From: Planktothrix sp. PCC 11201
Lineage (GTDB): Bacteria; Cyanobacteriota; Cyanobacteriia; Cyanobacteriales; Microcoleaceae
Assembly (NCBI RefSeq): GCF_900009135.1
Contig: NZ_LT797685.1
Location: forward strand, 1-64,000
DNA: 64,000 bases
Direction: 5' to 3'
Shown: piece after piece, positions 53,701-63,062 of the stretch
How the letters are laid out: each line of letters begins with the position of its first letter
Position numbering within the stretch: the first letter of the stretch is position 1
Position numbers and translations under genes: made by a program
The notes under the pieces: generated by a model
Database searches by the model: none
The model's input: the letters and a program-made list of their open reading frames with translations, nothing else
What the model was told of the DNA's origin: nothing

Positions 53701-54030
53701 GAGATATTGTTCCCACTGGGTTAAGTTTTGAAAGGTCAAAATTCTCGATTGAAGTAAATTTAAGTTCGTTTGATTAATCTTTTCTGGAATAGCTAAATAG
53801 GCTTCTAAATTCTGTTCAACCCTCGCACTAATTTCATTTTGCAATTGACCCACTACCTCATTAACCGCCTTCTGTCCCGCCTGAAAAGACAGCCACCCCA
53901 CAATCCCAACTGCCCCAAAAATTTGCAGTAAAAAAGGTATAATCAAAACCGTTCGGATCGGAATCGGACGCTGACTTTTCCGAACCATTCTAATCCAAAT
54001 CAACTGAAATTTAGGCAAAGAAATTGACAT
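50746..54030 (-). CDS. sensor kinase-receiver-SpoIIE phosphatase fusion
   Basis: The 1094-aa product has a transmembrane segment at ~25-45, a large extracytoplasmic Cache-type sensor (about 50-350), and a second transmembrane segment with HAMP ([13 protein letters not shown] region). HisKA has His457 in [12 protein letters not shown], and HATPase is intact ([27 protein letters not shown]). An intact receiver follows, with Asp769 in [15 protein letters not shown]-terminal PP2C/SpoIIE phosphatase has metal-binding Asp in [21 protein letters not shown] and LYTDGITE. It joins a two-component relay to a Ser/Thr phosphatase of the type that acts on anti-sigma-factor antagonists. No partner-switch genes are adjacent. 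Confidence 0.93.
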   Translation of the reverse strand: MSISLPKFQLIWIRMVRKSQRPIPIRTVLIIPFLLQIFGAVGIVGWLSFQAGQKAVNEVVGQLQNEISARVEQNLEAYLAIPEKINQTNLNLLQSRILTFQNLTQWEQYLWRQVQIYPDINFIKITNAAGQERTGEQLGDGSLRINVVDTFTNSDFYSYKTDYKGDRTEVATIVKDFDTRKGVWYKDAVKAGDATWSSVYLSLLEPTLLMSALLPVYNPQTQEVQGVLNTALRLDGIGNFLNRLKVGKSGQTFLIDSDGTLLATSTLEKPFLVVNNDRQLFAALKSQNPLTQATANYLNQTHSNLREIKQGKELEFIWNNSRYFVKVLPFQKGKTVNWLILVVVPEADFMEQINANTRTTIALCSLALLGATLIGLFTTQWIVKPILQLNIAAKKIAQGDWEQKVNLKRDDELGQLAKSFNSMAKQLKESFTILEAKNEELQHLDQLKDEFLANTSHELRTPLNGIIGIAESLIDGATGDLSPQTNSNLAMIAASGRRLSSLVGDILDFSKLRHQNIELELRPLDIRAIADAVSILSQHLITQKNLHIINRIPVDFPLAEADENRLQQILYNLIGNAIKFTPEGIVEISAIILPKGNKSQIAITISDTGIGIPTNKLDRIFESFEQGEGSTAREYGGTGLGLTITKQLIELHRGEITVESEVGIGSRFTFTLPIAENAVKTPTEKRVKNPLQPQEINTLLSINSSFVQPQINPSSEVIKILIVDDEAVNRQVLFNNLSLHQYAVFQASNGEETLELIAKGLRPDVILLDVMMPKMTGYEVTQKLREQFNQTELPIILLTAKTQVQDIVTGLNMGANDYMMKPFAKDELLARIKTHVNISRLQTENLRLATELEVTRRLQQMILPKPEELAAISGLEIVGFMEPAEEVGGDYYDVLETDGVVTFGIGDVTGHGLESGILMLMAQMGIRTLTEIRETNPIQFLTILNNTLYKNVARMNVDRNLTLAILNYYQGLLTVSGQHEEILIVRSDGKIERIDTMDLGIPIALDENITEFINSITVELKTGDGVVLYTDGITETFNLNKQQYGLDRLCDVISQNWQHPIEEIKQTVINDIVTFRGEEKQFDDITLLILKQKA

Positions 54031-54087
54031 TGAAGATCAAAAATTATGGTTGTTAAGTGGGTAATAGATAATCAATTAACTCTTACA

Positions 54088-54152
54088 CTGGTACGGGCGG
54101 GTTCTTTTAGATATTTGTAAATGACATAAATTTTGATGAACCCGCCCCTACG
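54088..54152 (+). repeat. dispersed ~65-bp repeat, copy 3
   Basis: It starts CTGGTACGGGCGGGTTC and ends GATGAACCCGCCCCTAC. It is almost the same as copy 2 at 9017, and shares the flanking words TAACTCTTAC and TGATAACTGATTACTG. Confidence 0.85.
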
Positions 54153-54179
54153 ACTGATAACTCTTAAACTGATAACTGA

Positions 54180-54758
54180 TTACTGATTACTGATTCCCTC
54201 CCAGCGTTTCATCTGACCCCCATCAATATCAAAGAGGTCAAGCACCCGACAAACCGTATTTGTAACCATTTCATCAATTGATTTTGGCATCGTATAAAAT
54301 GCCGGAACCGGAGGCATAATAATTCCCCCGCATTCAGTCACCGTTAACATATTTTTAAGATGGATAGCATGGAGAGGGGTTTCCCGCACCATCAACACCA
54401 ACCGACGGCGCTCTTTGAGTACCACATCCGCCGCCCGGGTGAGCAGGTTACTCGTCACTCCCGTCGCCACCTCAGCCAAAGTTTTCATCGAACAGGGCAG
54501 AATCACCATCCCCATTGTCCGAAACGAACCACTAGATATCGCCGCCCCCACATCACCGATAGCATAGCTCACATCAGCTAAGTTGTGAAGTTGTTTACTA
54601 TCTATATCCAACTCATGGGCTCTAGTGATTTCTCCCGCCCGAGAAACCACCAGATGGGTTTCTACATCGGTTTCCCGCAGGAGTTCCAACAGACGCACCG
54701 CATAGATAATACCACTCGCCCCACTAATGCCCACAATGAGACGTTTAGAACTGGTCAT
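54180..54758 (-). CDS. ubiX: flavin prenyltransferase UbiX
   Basis: UbiX joins dimethylallyl phosphate to FMN, making the prenylated flavin used by UbiD-type decarboxylases (plastoquinone or other aromatic pathways). The 192-aa product has the family N-terminus LIVGISGASGIIYAVRLLELL, the flavin/phosphate region SGSFRTMGMVILPCSMKTLAEVATG, RRRLVLMVRETPLH and the end MPPVPAFYTMPKSIDEMV. Complete and of typical length. It has no ubiD next to it. Confidence 0.95.
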   Translation of the reverse strand: MTSSKRLIVGISGASGIIYAVRLLELLRETDVETHLVVSRAGEITRAHELDIDSKQLHNLADVSYAIGDVGAAISSGSFRTMGMVILPCSMKTLAEVATGVTSNLLTRAADVVLKERRRLVLMVRETPLHAIHLKNMLTVTECGGIIMPPVPAFYTMPKSIDEMVTNTVCRVLDLFDIDGGQMKRWEGISNQ

Positions 54759-54826
54759 ATTAATGGCGGCTTCCTAATCTGAATTATTGTATTTTAGCCC
54801 TAAATAAACCCATTTTTTCAATCAAC

Positions 54827-56152
54827 TTATTTTCTAATATCACTGCGAATATGTAAATCTCGTTGAGGATAGGGAATTTCAATATTATTCTCTGCAAAAA
54901 CTTTCCAAATCTCACAAGCAATTTCGCTCATAATTCGTTTCCCTCCGATGGGAGTTTCTAACCAGACTGTGATCTCAAAATCTAAACTGGATTCTGCAAA
55001 ATCAATAAAATTGACCAAAGGGGCCGGATCATTTAAAACTTCAGGATGTTTATAGATAATTTCTAATAAAATCTCAATCACCTTTTGCGGATCACAATCA
55101 TAACTCACTCCCACAATCAAAGACTTTCGCACCCGGCGATCGCTCCCCGTCATGGTTTTAAGTTCCTGGGTAAAAAAGACTTGATTCGGAATAATTTTTT
55201 CTGAATTATCTCTCATCACTTGTACCGTTGTGGCTCGCATACTAATTTTTTTAACTTCACTCGATTCTCCCCCAATTTCAATAATATCTCCCGGTCTTAA
55301 AGAGCCTTCAAATAATAGAAATATCCCACTAATAAAATTACTAAATACTTCCTTTAAACCAAACCCAATTCCAACGGATAAACCCCCCGTAATTGCCGCA
55401 AATGTTGTAGAATTAAATCCTAGATATCCAATAACAATCACGATTCCTAGAGTAATTAAAAAATAACGAATTAAAATTAATGAGGCTTGAGCACTACCCG
55501 AATCCAGTTTCGTGCTATTAATAGTAGTCTGCCAGAGGATATATTGTAAAATATTGACGGCAACAATCCATAAATATAACCCCACGGTACTAATTAAAAC
55601 TGCTGCTACGGTGACCGAACTGCCAAATAAATTAATCACCACCACTTGCAGAAGTTTCTCAAAATCTACAAATAAATTTAAAATTTCTCTCAAAATATAT
55701 AAAACAAATATCGGTCTAAAAAAATAGAAATTACACTCTTTAACCCGATTAATCGGAATAAATAGACATAAACTAACGATAAAAATTCGATAAAATAGAT
55801 AAACCCATAAAATATTAATTGCGATTGTTATAATTCCGGCAATCCATCCTTGATAAATGAATAAATTTTGAAATAAATTTAAGACAATTAAGCTAAATCC
55901 CCGACCCACTAAATCAGGAATTAAGACTAATCCACACCAATAAGGAGCTAAAGTTGTTTCTTGGACTAGATTAACTGCTAGTTGTGGGAAATTCTCTTTA
56001 ATTTTTTTACCGACCCAATAGGATAGGCTATGACCGACTAAAATCGAGATCAAAATCACCCCTAATTGAATTTGTACCGGAGAGCGATTCAAAAAAATTA
56101 AGAGTTTAGTAATTTGATCAACAATAAATGTTAAATTAGGTTGATTAGACAT
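54827..56152 (-). CDS. MscS-type mechanosensitive channel
   Basis: The 441-aa product has several N-terminal transmembrane helices (about residues 30-240), then the pore helix and beta domain of MscS. These read FAAITGGLSVGIGFGLKEVFSNFISGIFLLFEGSLRPGDIIEIGG, VKKISMRATTVQVMRDNSEKIIPN and the C-terminal alpha-beta vestibule. It is longer than E. coli MscS because of extra N-terminal helices. Such cyanobacterial channels release solutes on hypo-osmotic shock. The gene starts 11 bases after the stop of a solute-binding lipoprotein gene, so the two are probably co-transcribed. Confidence 0.93.
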   Translation of the reverse strand: MSNQPNLTFIVDQITKLLIFLNRSPVQIQLGVILISILVGHSLSYWVGKKIKENFPQLAVNLVQETTLAPYWCGLVLIPDLVGRGFSLIVLNLFQNLFIYQGWIAGIITIAINILWVYLFYRIFIVSLCLFIPINRVKECNFYFFRPIFVLYILREILNLFVDFEKLLQVVVINLFGSSVTVAAVLISTVGLYLWIVAVNILQYILWQTTINSTKLDSGSAQASLILIRYFLITLGIVIVIGYLGFNSTTFAAITGGLSVGIGFGLKEVFSNFISGIFLLFEGSLRPGDIIEIGGESSEVKKISMRATTVQVMRDNSEKIIPNQVFFTQELKTMTGSDRRVRKSLIVGVSYDCDPQKVIEILLEIIYKHPEVLNDPAPLVNFIDFAESSLDFEITVWLETPIGGKRIMSEIACEIWKVFAENNIEIPYPQRDLHIRSDIRK

Positions 56153-56163
56153 ATAATATTTTT

Positions 56164-57375
56164 TTAAGGTTGACTTGATTTCTGATTAACAGTTTCAGTA
56201 ATCTGAGCAGCAGCATCTTCAGGAGTGATACTTCCCGCTAATACTTGAGGATATAAACTATTGCCCGTCTTCGCCCAAACCCGCGCTGATTCAACTTGGT
56301 CTAAAGGAATCGCGATTGCGGTTTTAGATTGCTGGACTAATATTGCTTCTCGGGGAAACAAACGACTATTAACATTAACATTGTTATCAGCCGGCATAAA
56401 AGAGCCTTCTAGGAGACTTAACCGCTTACGAGTTTGTTCTGGATTTGTAAAAAACTCAGCCAATTTTAGAGCTAACTGCTGTTGCTGAGGACTCGATATT
56501 CGATTAAACAAAATCACACGGGAATAGATAAAAGGCCCGGCGGGGTTGTTCCCTTCCCCGGGTAATAAGGCAACACCCAAATTATCTTTTCCTAACGCTT
56601 GGCTATATTTTGGAAACTCGGAAGAATCACAAAAAACATAGGCTAATCGGTTATTAATAAATCCCTGTTCTAAACCTTCAATACCATCACTAAAAACCAT
56701 ATTTGGTTCGTTTTGGGCAATTTTTAGCCACTCCATCCATTTTCCCCAACTTTTTTGATCAAAAACAAAATTACCTTGGACATCAAAAGATTTCCCCCCA
56801 AAAACTTGCACTCCCCAAAAAGTGCCTACAAAATTAGACCATATCCCCACCGAGTAACCCGTCTTGGCTTGTTGCAAGAGTTCCGTTAAAGTTTTAGGCG
56901 GTAACTTCACTTTCTTCTTGTTATAGCAAAGAGTTTGAGTCATCACCGAGGTGGGTATACCATACATTTTTCCTTGATAGCGAACATGACTAATCGCCGC
57001 AGGAAGATAACCCGAAAAGTCAAAGTCTTGAATCACCGGAATCAAATTATCCTGAACTAAACTCGGAATCACCCCAGAAGCGGTAAATAGAAAATCAGGC
57101 CCCAAACCTCTCTTAACTTGTTTGCGGAATTGCTGATCTAATTGATCACTGGGAATATATTCACTCACAATCCTAACATTAGGATATATTTGCATATAGT
57201 CCTTCAAGGACTCTTGCATCATTTCCTTGATTTTGTCCTCAAAGGAATGCCAGACTAAAATCTGCCCTTGAATGGATTGTGGTTGAGGCTCAGATATTTT
57301 GTCCGTATCCTTGGGACTACAACTGGTCAAAAATATTAATACTAAGATAATTAACTGCAAAAAACGGTAACGCAA
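56164..57375 (-). CDS. extracellular solute-binding lipoprotein (carbohydrate type)
   Basis: The 403-aa product has a lipoprotein signal (LQLIILVLIFLTSC) and a family-1 solute-binding fold. Visible blocks are QILVWHSFEDKIKEMMQESLKDYMQIYPNVRIV, RGLGPDFLFTASGVI, YGIPTSVMTQTLCYNKK and the late FTNPEQTRKRLSLLEGSFMPA. Sugars or polyols such as trehalose or glucosylglycerol are typical ligands. No permease or ATPase genes are adjacent. The following gene is an MscS channel, which hints at osmolyte handling. Ligand cannot be read from sequence. Confidence 0.9.
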   Translation of the reverse strand: MRYRFLQLIILVLIFLTSCSPKDTDKISEPQPQSIQGQILVWHSFEDKIKEMMQESLKDYMQIYPNVRIVSEYIPSDQLDQQFRKQVKRGLGPDFLFTASGVIPSLVQDNLIPVIQDFDFSGYLPAAISHVRYQGKMYGIPTSVMTQTLCYNKKKVKLPPKTLTELLQQAKTGYSVGIWSNFVGTFWGVQVFGGKSFDVQGNFVFDQKSWGKWMEWLKIAQNEPNMVFSDGIEGLEQGFINNRLAYVFCDSSEFPKYSQALGKDNLGVALLPGEGNNPAGPFIYSRVILFNRISSPQQQQLALKLAEFFTNPEQTRKRLSLLEGSFMPADNNVNVNSRLFPREAILVQQSKTAIAIPLDQVESARVWAKTGNSLYPQVLAGSITPEDAAAQITETVNQKSSQP

Positions 57376-57549
57376 TTGATTTTCCTACTCCCTAAATCAA
57401 ATATTGAAACGGTCTATAGCAATCGGCAGTTTACTCTTGACAACTTCTTTCTGTCTTTGGAGTTAAATTATGCCCAACCCTTACTATAAAACAAGCGATC
57501 GCCCTTTTCAATAAAAGCGATCGCTATTTTAACTAAATTGAAATTACTG
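57376..57549. other. intergenic region with two close HIP1 palindromes
   Basis: Two GCGATCGC octamers about 25 bases apart lie within a hairpin-prone stretch (near 57493-57528) after the ndhD stop. Nothing else is recognised. It should contain the promoter of the solute-binding gene. Confidence 0.5.
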
Positions 57550-59238
57550 TTATTTCAACATTCCCGAAACCGAAGCCACCTCCGGTTTAGCAATCCTAGG
57601 AGCCATAAACCCCTTTGCATACAAATCAGGATTAGCTTTAGCCACCTGAGCATAAGAATCCCGCATCTGACTATTGAGGGCAACGGTGGTGGCATCATAA
57701 ACCTTAGTTACCAGTTTAGGATATAACCCAATTCCCACAATCAGTACCAGGAAACTCGCTGCAATGAACACCTCCCGAGGTCGAGCATCACTAAAAGTCG
57801 ATTCCGAGGGGAGTACACAACTGGTTCCAAAACAAAATGCCTCTAGGTCACCAGGATTTTTTGCAACCGCATCACCCAACATACAAGCAGGCGCTTCACC
57901 CGTTGCATAGAATAACTGACGCAGCATTGACAGTAAATAAATCGGGGTCAGAACTAATCCCACACCCGCCAAGGCCACCAGAACCACTCGGAAAGTCGTG
58001 CTATAAATATCGCTGGTGCTAATCCCAATAAAGATTAACACCTCACTGGCAAAGCCACTCATCCCAGGTAAGGCCATGGATGCCATAGCCCCGGCGGTAA
58101 ACAGAGTGAACACCCTGGGCATCACCTTACCGATATAACCCATTTCATCCAAAGCCAGAGTATGGGTGCGGTCATAGGTAACACCCGCCAGGAAGAACAG
58201 CACCGCCGAAATTAGACCGTGAGAGATCATTTGTAATAATGCTCCACTCACCCCAATATCGGTAAAGGAGGCAATTCCCAGCAACACAAATCCCATGTGA
58301 GACACAGAGGAATAGGCCAGGCGGCGTTTCATATTCGATTGGCCAAAGGAATTTAATCCGCCATACACAATATTAACCACCCCTAAAATTGCCAGAATCG
58401 GGGCAAAGTAGATATGGGCATCGGGTAGCATCCCCATATTCACCCGAATCAGACCGTATCCCCCCATCTTTAAAAGTACCCCAGCCAAAATCATCGAAAC
58501 CGGAGCCGAGGCTTCACCATGAGCGTCTGGGAGCCAAGTGTGTAGGGGAAAAACCGCCAGTTTCAAGCCAAAGGCGATTAATAACCCGGCATACATCAAT
58601 AATTCTAGGGTGAGAGGATAATCCTTCAGACCCAGTTCCACCATATCGAACGTTAAGGGGCCACCGCCATAGAAGGCCATTGCTAAGGCAGCCACCAGGA
58701 TAAATAAAGAGGCTGCGGCCGTATATAATAAAAATTTAGTCGCGGCGTAGCGGCGTTTTGGCCCGCCCCAGATGGAAATTAATAGGTACACCGGAATTAA
58801 TTCCAGTTCCCAGACAATAAATAACAGCAGTAAGTCTTGAGCCACAAACACCCCGATTTGGGCCGAATACAGCACCAACATCAGGAAGTAGAACAGACGA
58901 GGTTTTTGGTCTACCTGCCAAGCTGCAAAAATAGACAGGGTTGTAACCAGTCCGGCCAGAAGTACCAGGGGAAGGGAAATCCCGTCTACAGAAACGGCCC
59001 AGTTCAAACCCAATTGAGGCGCCCAGGGAAACTTTTCCACGAGTTGGAAATTTGCACTGCTCGCATCGTAGTACTTCAAGAAGACATAGCACATTAATAA
59101 TAAGTCGGCGATGCCTACACCCAGGGCATACCAGCGCAACTGTTTGCCGTCTTTATCCGGCAGTACAGGAATTAGCACCGAAGCAACGAGTGGGAGCAGG
59201 ACTATCGTGGTCAGCCAGGGAAATTGATCCGCCATCAT
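57550..59238 (-). CDS. ndhD: NAD(P)H-quinone oxidoreductase subunit 4 (NdhD)
   Basis: NdhD is a proton-pumping, antiporter-like membrane subunit of the NDH-1 complex, in respiration and cyclic electron flow around photosystem I. The 562-aa product has about 14 transmembrane segments and conserved blocks in order: [21 protein letters not shown] with the key Glu, [19 protein letters not shown] with the key Lys/His, [20 protein letters not shown] and the TM12-region [10 protein letters not shown]. Wording ([31 protein letters not shown]) suggests the NdhD1/D2 type rather than the CO2-uptake D3/D4 types, but this is tentative. Confidence 0.95.
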   Translation of the reverse strand: MMADQFPWLTTIVLLPLVASVLIPVLPDKDGKQLRWYALGVGIADLLLMCYVFLKYYDASSANFQLVEKFPWAPQLGLNWAVSVDGISLPLVLLAGLVTTLSIFAAWQVDQKPRLFYFLMLVLYSAQIGVFVAQDLLLLFIVWELELIPVYLLISIWGGPKRRYAATKFLLYTAAASLFILVAALAMAFYGGGPLTFDMVELGLKDYPLTLELLMYAGLLIAFGLKLAVFPLHTWLPDAHGEASAPVSMILAGVLLKMGGYGLIRVNMGMLPDAHIYFAPILAILGVVNIVYGGLNSFGQSNMKRRLAYSSVSHMGFVLLGIASFTDIGVSGALLQMISHGLISAVLFFLAGVTYDRTHTLALDEMGYIGKVMPRVFTLFTAGAMASMALPGMSGFASEVLIFIGISTSDIYSTTFRVVLVALAGVGLVLTPIYLLSMLRQLFYATGEAPACMLGDAVAKNPGDLEAFCFGTSCVLPSESTFSDARPREVFIAASFLVLIVGIGLYPKLVTKVYDATTVALNSQMRDSYAQVAKANPDLYAKGFMAPRIAKPEVASVSGMLK

Positions 59239-59322
59239 GACAGTAAGAACAAATACTTATCCGTGAATAATTGTATTGTACTCAACTGTGTAACGATTTG
59301 TATATAAATTTTACCTGGGATA

Positions 59323-59375
59323 ACAATTGATTAAAGTCTATGGATTTTCAATATCTATATACTTTAATCAATTGT
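59323..59375. repeat. perfect 15-bp inverted repeat upstream of ndhD
   Basis: ACAATTGATTAAAGT (59323-59337) and ACTTTAATCAATTGT (59361-59375) are exact reverse complements around a 23-base AT-rich loop. The structure is 85 bases upstream of the ndhD start. It could be an operator for a dimeric regulator or a hairpin. Confidence 0.7.
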
Positions 59376-59383
59376 CAAGATAA

Positions 59384-59435
59384 AACCCGACTGCATTTGA
59401 TAATTTCCAGCCTAAAAATCAAATGTAATCGGGTT
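59384..59435 (-). terminator. terminator hairpin after the DUF1269 gene
   Basis: AACCCGA...CATTTGA (59384-59400) pairs with TCAAATG...TCGGGTT (59419-59435), with a short mismatched bulge. On the minus strand the hairpin is followed by TTTTATC. It is 20 bases past the DUF1269 stop. Confidence 0.65.
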
Positions 59436-59455
59436 GATTTGTGGTTAAATTTTAA

Positions 59456-59947
59456 TTATTCTTCCCCAAAATGCTCTCGCAGTTTTGCTTCTTGTTCCGT
59501 TGATAAATTAGACTGAATCAGTTCTCCTTTATCGAAATCTTTAAACGCTTCTTCCACTTTGTCTATCGTGACTTTACCTGTTAGCAAAAATAGGGCAGAG
59601 GTTCCTTCTGTGACTTGTTCACGCACACTTTTAATAAAGTCATCATTAATCCCATAATCGTTAAATTGACCAGAAAGTGCTCCAACTAAGGTTCCAATTG
59701 CCGCACCAATAAAGGGCATAAAAAATATTAAGCCAAATAGCATTCCCCAAAAAGCCCCGCCTAACATTCCGGCTCCCACTAAATCAAAGGCTTGAACGGT
59801 TTTAGGTTTTTTTCGACCCGTTGGCCAAGTAACAACCGCAGCATCCTGAATTTCAACTAAATACTCTTTTTGAAGTTGGACTAACTTAGCAAGTGCAGTT
59901 TCCGCGCCTTCGGCGGTATGAAATTTCCAAACGGTTAGTGTGGCCAT
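59456..59947 (-). CDS. DUF1269 family membrane protein
   Basis: The 163-aa product starts with the DUF1269 pattern (LTVWKFHTAEGAETALAKLVQLQKE, DAAVVTWPTGRKKPK). It has a glycine-rich hydrophobic centre, GAGMLGGAFWGMLFGLIFFMPFIGAAIGTLVGALSG, that probably inserts in the membrane as a glycine-zipper hairpin. The soluble end is KSVREQVTEGTSALFLLTGKVTIDKVEEAF. Function is unknown; family members are often stress-induced. It is divergent from the small secreted protein gene at 60048. Confidence 0.9.
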   Translation of the reverse strand: MATLTVWKFHTAEGAETALAKLVQLQKEYLVEIQDAAVVTWPTGRKKPKTVQAFDLVGAGMLGGAFWGMLFGLIFFMPFIGAAIGTLVGALSGQFNDYGINDDFIKSVREQVTEGTSALFLLTGKVTIDKVEEAFKDFDKGELIQSNLSTEQEAKLREHFGEE

Positions 59948-60047
59948 AATTTAAATTCCTCTGTTGATGTTCAAGGATAATTCATTAATTTATCATGATA
60001 TAATAATATTTGAATTGGCGTCGATCTATTCAACAATTACCCAGTGT

Positions 60048-60446
60048 ATGTTAAATTTCCTTAACAAATTGAGTGCTGTAGCGATAGGAACAGTATTTCT
60101 ATTTCCTAGCATTGCAGTCCAAATAGCTTCAGCATCTCCCAATTTGGGTGATGGCATTATCTGTGTTGCCAAAGGAATGACCAATCAAGGTCATAAAATC
60201 TACTTTTATACCTCTGTCATTGATGACAACACCATAGAGAAAAAGCAATCCGTTTCTGTCACCATCAATGAATTCATCAATGGAGAAATGGAGCCAGCCG
60301 CTTTAGCCTCCACAAGCTATCAAGGCAACGATACTTTTAGCGGAAAATCTCAAGCCGGAAGTCCGATTAGTTTTACCCTGCTTGGTAACTACAGTGTCGT
60401 TCAAATTCGGCATAGTGGTCAAACTTTTACCGGAATTTGTCACTAG
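60048..60446 (+). CDS. small secreted protein of unknown function
   Basis: The ATG at 60048 gives a 132-aa protein with a signal peptide (LSAVAIGTVFLFPSIAVQIASA). The mature domain is about 100 residues and beta-rich, with two Cys that could pair (DGIICVAKG near the start and TFTGIC at the end). The open frame continues 28 codons upstream, but that part lacks export features. I do not recognise the family. It lies between a DUF1269 gene and an SDR gene. Confidence 0.7.
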   Translation: MLNFLNKLSAVAIGTVFLFPSIAVQIASASPNLGDGIICVAKGMTNQGHKIYFYTSVIDDNTIEKKQSVSVTINEFINGEMEPAALASTSYQGNDTFSGKSQAGSPISFTLLGNYSVVQIRHSGQTFTGICH

Positions 60447-60559
60447 AATTTAGGTTGACTGTGGATTGGTATTGGCTAGAGAGTAGTGATTATCCTTTTG
60501 CTGTTAATCATCATGTCTCGATAATTTTGTCATTAATTTAGCACCCAGGAAAAGCATCT

Positions 60560-61420
60560 ATGTCCAACGAAAATTTTCAATACACGCCCAAATTAGACCC
60601 CAATTATTATATTCCAAATCGCTTTACTAACCAAACAATAATTGTTACCGGAGGTGCCAGGGGAATTGGTAAAGCCACAGCAATCAGAGCTACAAGGGAA
60701 GGTGCCAATGTCGTCATTGCTGACCGCCTCAAAGATTTAGGAGAAGAAACAACAAATCAGATTATTGCTGAAGGTGGAAAAGCGGTTTTTGTTCATGCCG
60801 ATGTTTCTATTCCTGAACAAGTATTGCAGGTCGTAGAAACCACAATTCAAACCTTTGGAGAACTGCATATTGGCATTAATAATGCTGGAATTATTGGTAA
60901 TCCCAGTCCGGTACATTTAACATCCGATGAAACTTGGAATTGGGTAATTGCTAATAATTTAACCTCCGTTTTCTTGTGTTGTCGGGAACAGTTAAAAGTC
61001 ATGATTCAGCAGGGACTTGGCGGTGCAATTGTGAATGTGAGTTCTATTGCTGGATTAACAGGTTTACCAGGTAATCCTCCCTATGTCGCTTCTAAACATG
61101 GTGTCAGTGGGATTAGCCGTCAAATTGCCCTAGACTATGCTAAATATGGTATCCGTTGTAATGCAATTTGTCCATCAGGAACCGATACACCGATGGTGGA
61201 AGAAGCCATGCAAATTGTTCTAAAAGCTCAAGCTGCATCGGGTGATGGCACACCAGATTCGGGTTCAATGGTATTACCAGGTTCAAAAACTCAAAGTATG
61301 TTGAAACGCAATGCAACCGCCGAAGAACAAGCTGCTTCTATTCTCTATTATGCCTCAGAAGAAGCTGCTCATATCACAGGGAGTGTCGTGGCAACCGATG
61401 GCGGTTGGACAGCCTTTTAA
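60560..61420 (+). CDS. short-chain dehydrogenase/reductase (SDR)
   Basis: The 286-aa product is a classical SDR. It has the cofactor loop TGGARGIGKA (about residues 31-40), Asp at the end of the second strand (VVIADR, suggesting NAD preference), NNAG (about 107-110), catalytic Ser in NVSSIAG and YVASK with the catalytic Tyr and Lys. The end SGVVATDGGWTAF is typical (here SVVATDGG). The N-terminus has about 25 extra residues (NFQYTPKLDPNYYIPNRFTN). Substrate cannot be assigned. Confidence 0.92.
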   Translation: MSNENFQYTPKLDPNYYIPNRFTNQTIIVTGGARGIGKATAIRATREGANVVIADRLKDLGEETTNQIIAEGGKAVFVHADVSIPEQVLQVVETTIQTFGELHIGINNAGIIGNPSPVHLTSDETWNWVIANNLTSVFLCCREQLKVMIQQGLGGAIVNVSSIAGLTGLPGNPPYVASKHGVSGISRQIALDYAKYGIRCNAICPSGTDTPMVEEAMQIVLKAQAASGDGTPDSGSMVLPGSKTQSMLKRNATAEEQAASILYYASEEAAHITGSVVATDGGWTAF

Positions 61421-61491
61421 TCGTTAAGAATTAACTCTGAATTACCCCAGTTAACGGTCAAGTTTTAACCGTTAACTGTTGATTTTTGATA

Positions 61492-61755
61492 TTATAAAAA
61501 CCATAAAAGAGGAACTAAAATAGCCGTTACAATTGCTGCAAAAATCAGGGCGTATTCTACTTTTTTACTCAATAATCTGATCACTAAAATTAAACTAATT
61601 GCCAATAAAACGGCTCCAATTTCCACTAAATCTTGCCCTTTTTGATCAATCAGAGTTAGATTTGGGGGAGGAACTTGAGAGGTTTGTGTTTGGGAAGGAA
61701 CCTGAATCAAAACTTGACCAGAAATGGAATTAGACGACATTAGGGAAGCGTTCAT
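61492..61755 (-). CDS. small membrane protein of unknown function
   Basis: The 87-aa product has a polar Ser/Gln/Pro-rich N-terminus and two hydrophobic helices near the C-terminus (EIGAVLLAISLILVIRLL and YALIFAAIVTAILVPLLWFL) separated by the basic SKKVE. A later Met (61740) is an alternative start. No family is recognised. It could be a small accessory membrane subunit. Confidence 0.6.
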   Translation of the reverse strand: MNASLMSSNSISGQVLIQVPSQTQTSQVPPPNLTLIDQKGQDLVEIGAVLLAISLILVIRLLSKKVEYALIFAAIVTAILVPLLWFL

Positions 61756-61820
61756 GAACTGACATTATATTTGGTTAAAACAACAGAATTCCTGTAATTG
61801 CAGATTTCACTAATATCTAC

Positions 61821-61936
61821 TATAGCAATCCTATTTGAGTTGTGTTCAAAATTCCTGATCAAAAGGGAACAGGGGTAATACTTCTGACTGTTTCATGTCA
61901 GTATTGAAATGTTACAACCTATTTAGGATTGCTATA
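61821..61936. repeat. MITE-like element, 116 bp with 13-bp terminal inverted repeats
   Basis: TATAGCAATCCTA (61821-61833) and TAGGATTGCTATA (61924-61936) are perfect inverted repeats. The left end is preceded by AC and followed by TTTGAG; no coding capacity lies between. The same TATAGCAATCCTA word occurs once more right after moaB (4872-4884). The ends start with TA, as expected of IS630/Tc1-type non-autonomous elements. It occupies most of the 298-base gap between the 87-aa gene and rbgA. Confidence 0.75.
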
Positions 61937-62053
61937 TAGTCCACAGATGGGATTAGAGTACAGATAATCCCGCTTTTCTTAATATAACTTTTGGATCATT
62001 TGAAACAGAGAGAATGTCATGGCTATCAACTCATACTTTAAATTGACTGAAAA

Positions 62054-62890
62054 CTAAACATTAGGCGGTAATTCTAAGGCAATATTTCCCAACAAACCCT
62101 TACGAAAATCATTTAACATTTGACGGGCAGTGCGTTCGATATCCCCTTTGTTTCTATAGTCTGCCAATTCCTGTAAATAGATATCCCCACTCAGAGCCGT
62201 AAACTCTAATTGATACCGGGAAACTAGCAAATGTTGTAAATTCAAATCCTGTAACAACTCGATTAATACCGTTGCAACCTGTCGATTTTCATAGGACGCT
62301 TCCCCAATATCCTCACAAATTGCCAACTTTAAGGCATCTTCCTCTTTTCTGATTTTGGTCGGAATTACCCCAGGAGCATCTAATAATTCCAGAGTCTCAG
62401 AAATTCTCACCCATTTCAAATGACGAGTCACCCCCGCCCGTCTAGCACTATCCACAATTCGTCGATTCAATAACCGATTAATTAACGCCGATTTTCCCAC
62501 ATTCGGAAAACCAATCACCGCCGCCCGCACAGGACGGGGCAACATCCCCCTCACAGCCCGTTTTTCATTGATTTGTAACCCGGCAGCTTGGGCAGCTTTC
62601 GCCACCGCATCCACCCCATTTCCCAACCTAGAATTCGTAAAATAAGCCGTTTCCCCCTGTTCCTCAAACCACTCCTCCCACTGTTTTTGAATACGAGAGG
62701 GAATCATATCCATACGGTTAATTACCAGCACTTTCGTTTTACTTCCCACCCACTGCGGAACATTGGGATGATGGGTCGTCAGAGGAATACGAGCATCTCG
62801 CACCTCCAAAATCACATCCACCCGTTTCAGTTGTTCCTGAAGGGTGCGTTCCGCTTTAGCAATATGACCGGGATACCATTGGATAGACAT
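62054..62890 (-). CDS. ylqF: ribosome biogenesis GTPase YlqF/RbgA
   Basis: RbgA helps complete the 50S ribosomal subunit. The 278-aa product (ATG 62890) starts SIQWYPGHIAKAERTLQEQL. It shows the circularly permuted GTPase order: VLEVRDARIPLT, NRMDM (G4), then GFPNVGKSALINRLL (G1), the G2/switch region RAGVTRHLKWVRI, and LLDAPGVIP (G3). This order is diagnostic for the family. The 14 residues upstream in frame lie in a low-complexity leader and are unlikely to be translated. Confidence 0.95.
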   Translation of the reverse strand: MSIQWYPGHIAKAERTLQEQLKRVDVILEVRDARIPLTTHHPNVPQWVGSKTKVLVINRMDMIPSRIQKQWEEWFEEQGETAYFTNSRLGNGVDAVAKAAQAAGLQINEKRAVRGMLPRPVRAAVIGFPNVGKSALINRLLNRRIVDSARRAGVTRHLKWVRISETLELLDAPGVIPTKIRKEEDALKLAICEDIGEASYENRQVATVLIELLQDLNLQHLLVSRYQLEFTALSGDIYLQELADYRNKGDIERTARQMLNDFRKGLLGNIALELPPNV

Positions 62891-62940
62891 TATGTTAGGA
62901 GAGCAGGGGGAGCAGAGGGGCAGGGGGATCATCTCACCGT

Positions 62941-63062
62941 AGTGAGTCCTTTAGGACTCTCTTAGAGGGAGCATAGGGAGTAAGCAGTGCGAGCGTCCTC
63001 GCTCGCTGACTAACAACCAACAGCTAACAGCTAAGTGTTCCACGTTGAAACTTTACCCTCCC
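62941..63062. other. intergenic region with short hairpin repeats
   Basis: The 120 bases between rbgA and the universal stress gene include GAGTCCTTTAGGACTC and GCGAGCGTCCTCGCTCGC hairpins, probably terminators or repeat palindromes for the minus-strand stress gene. Confidence 0.5.
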
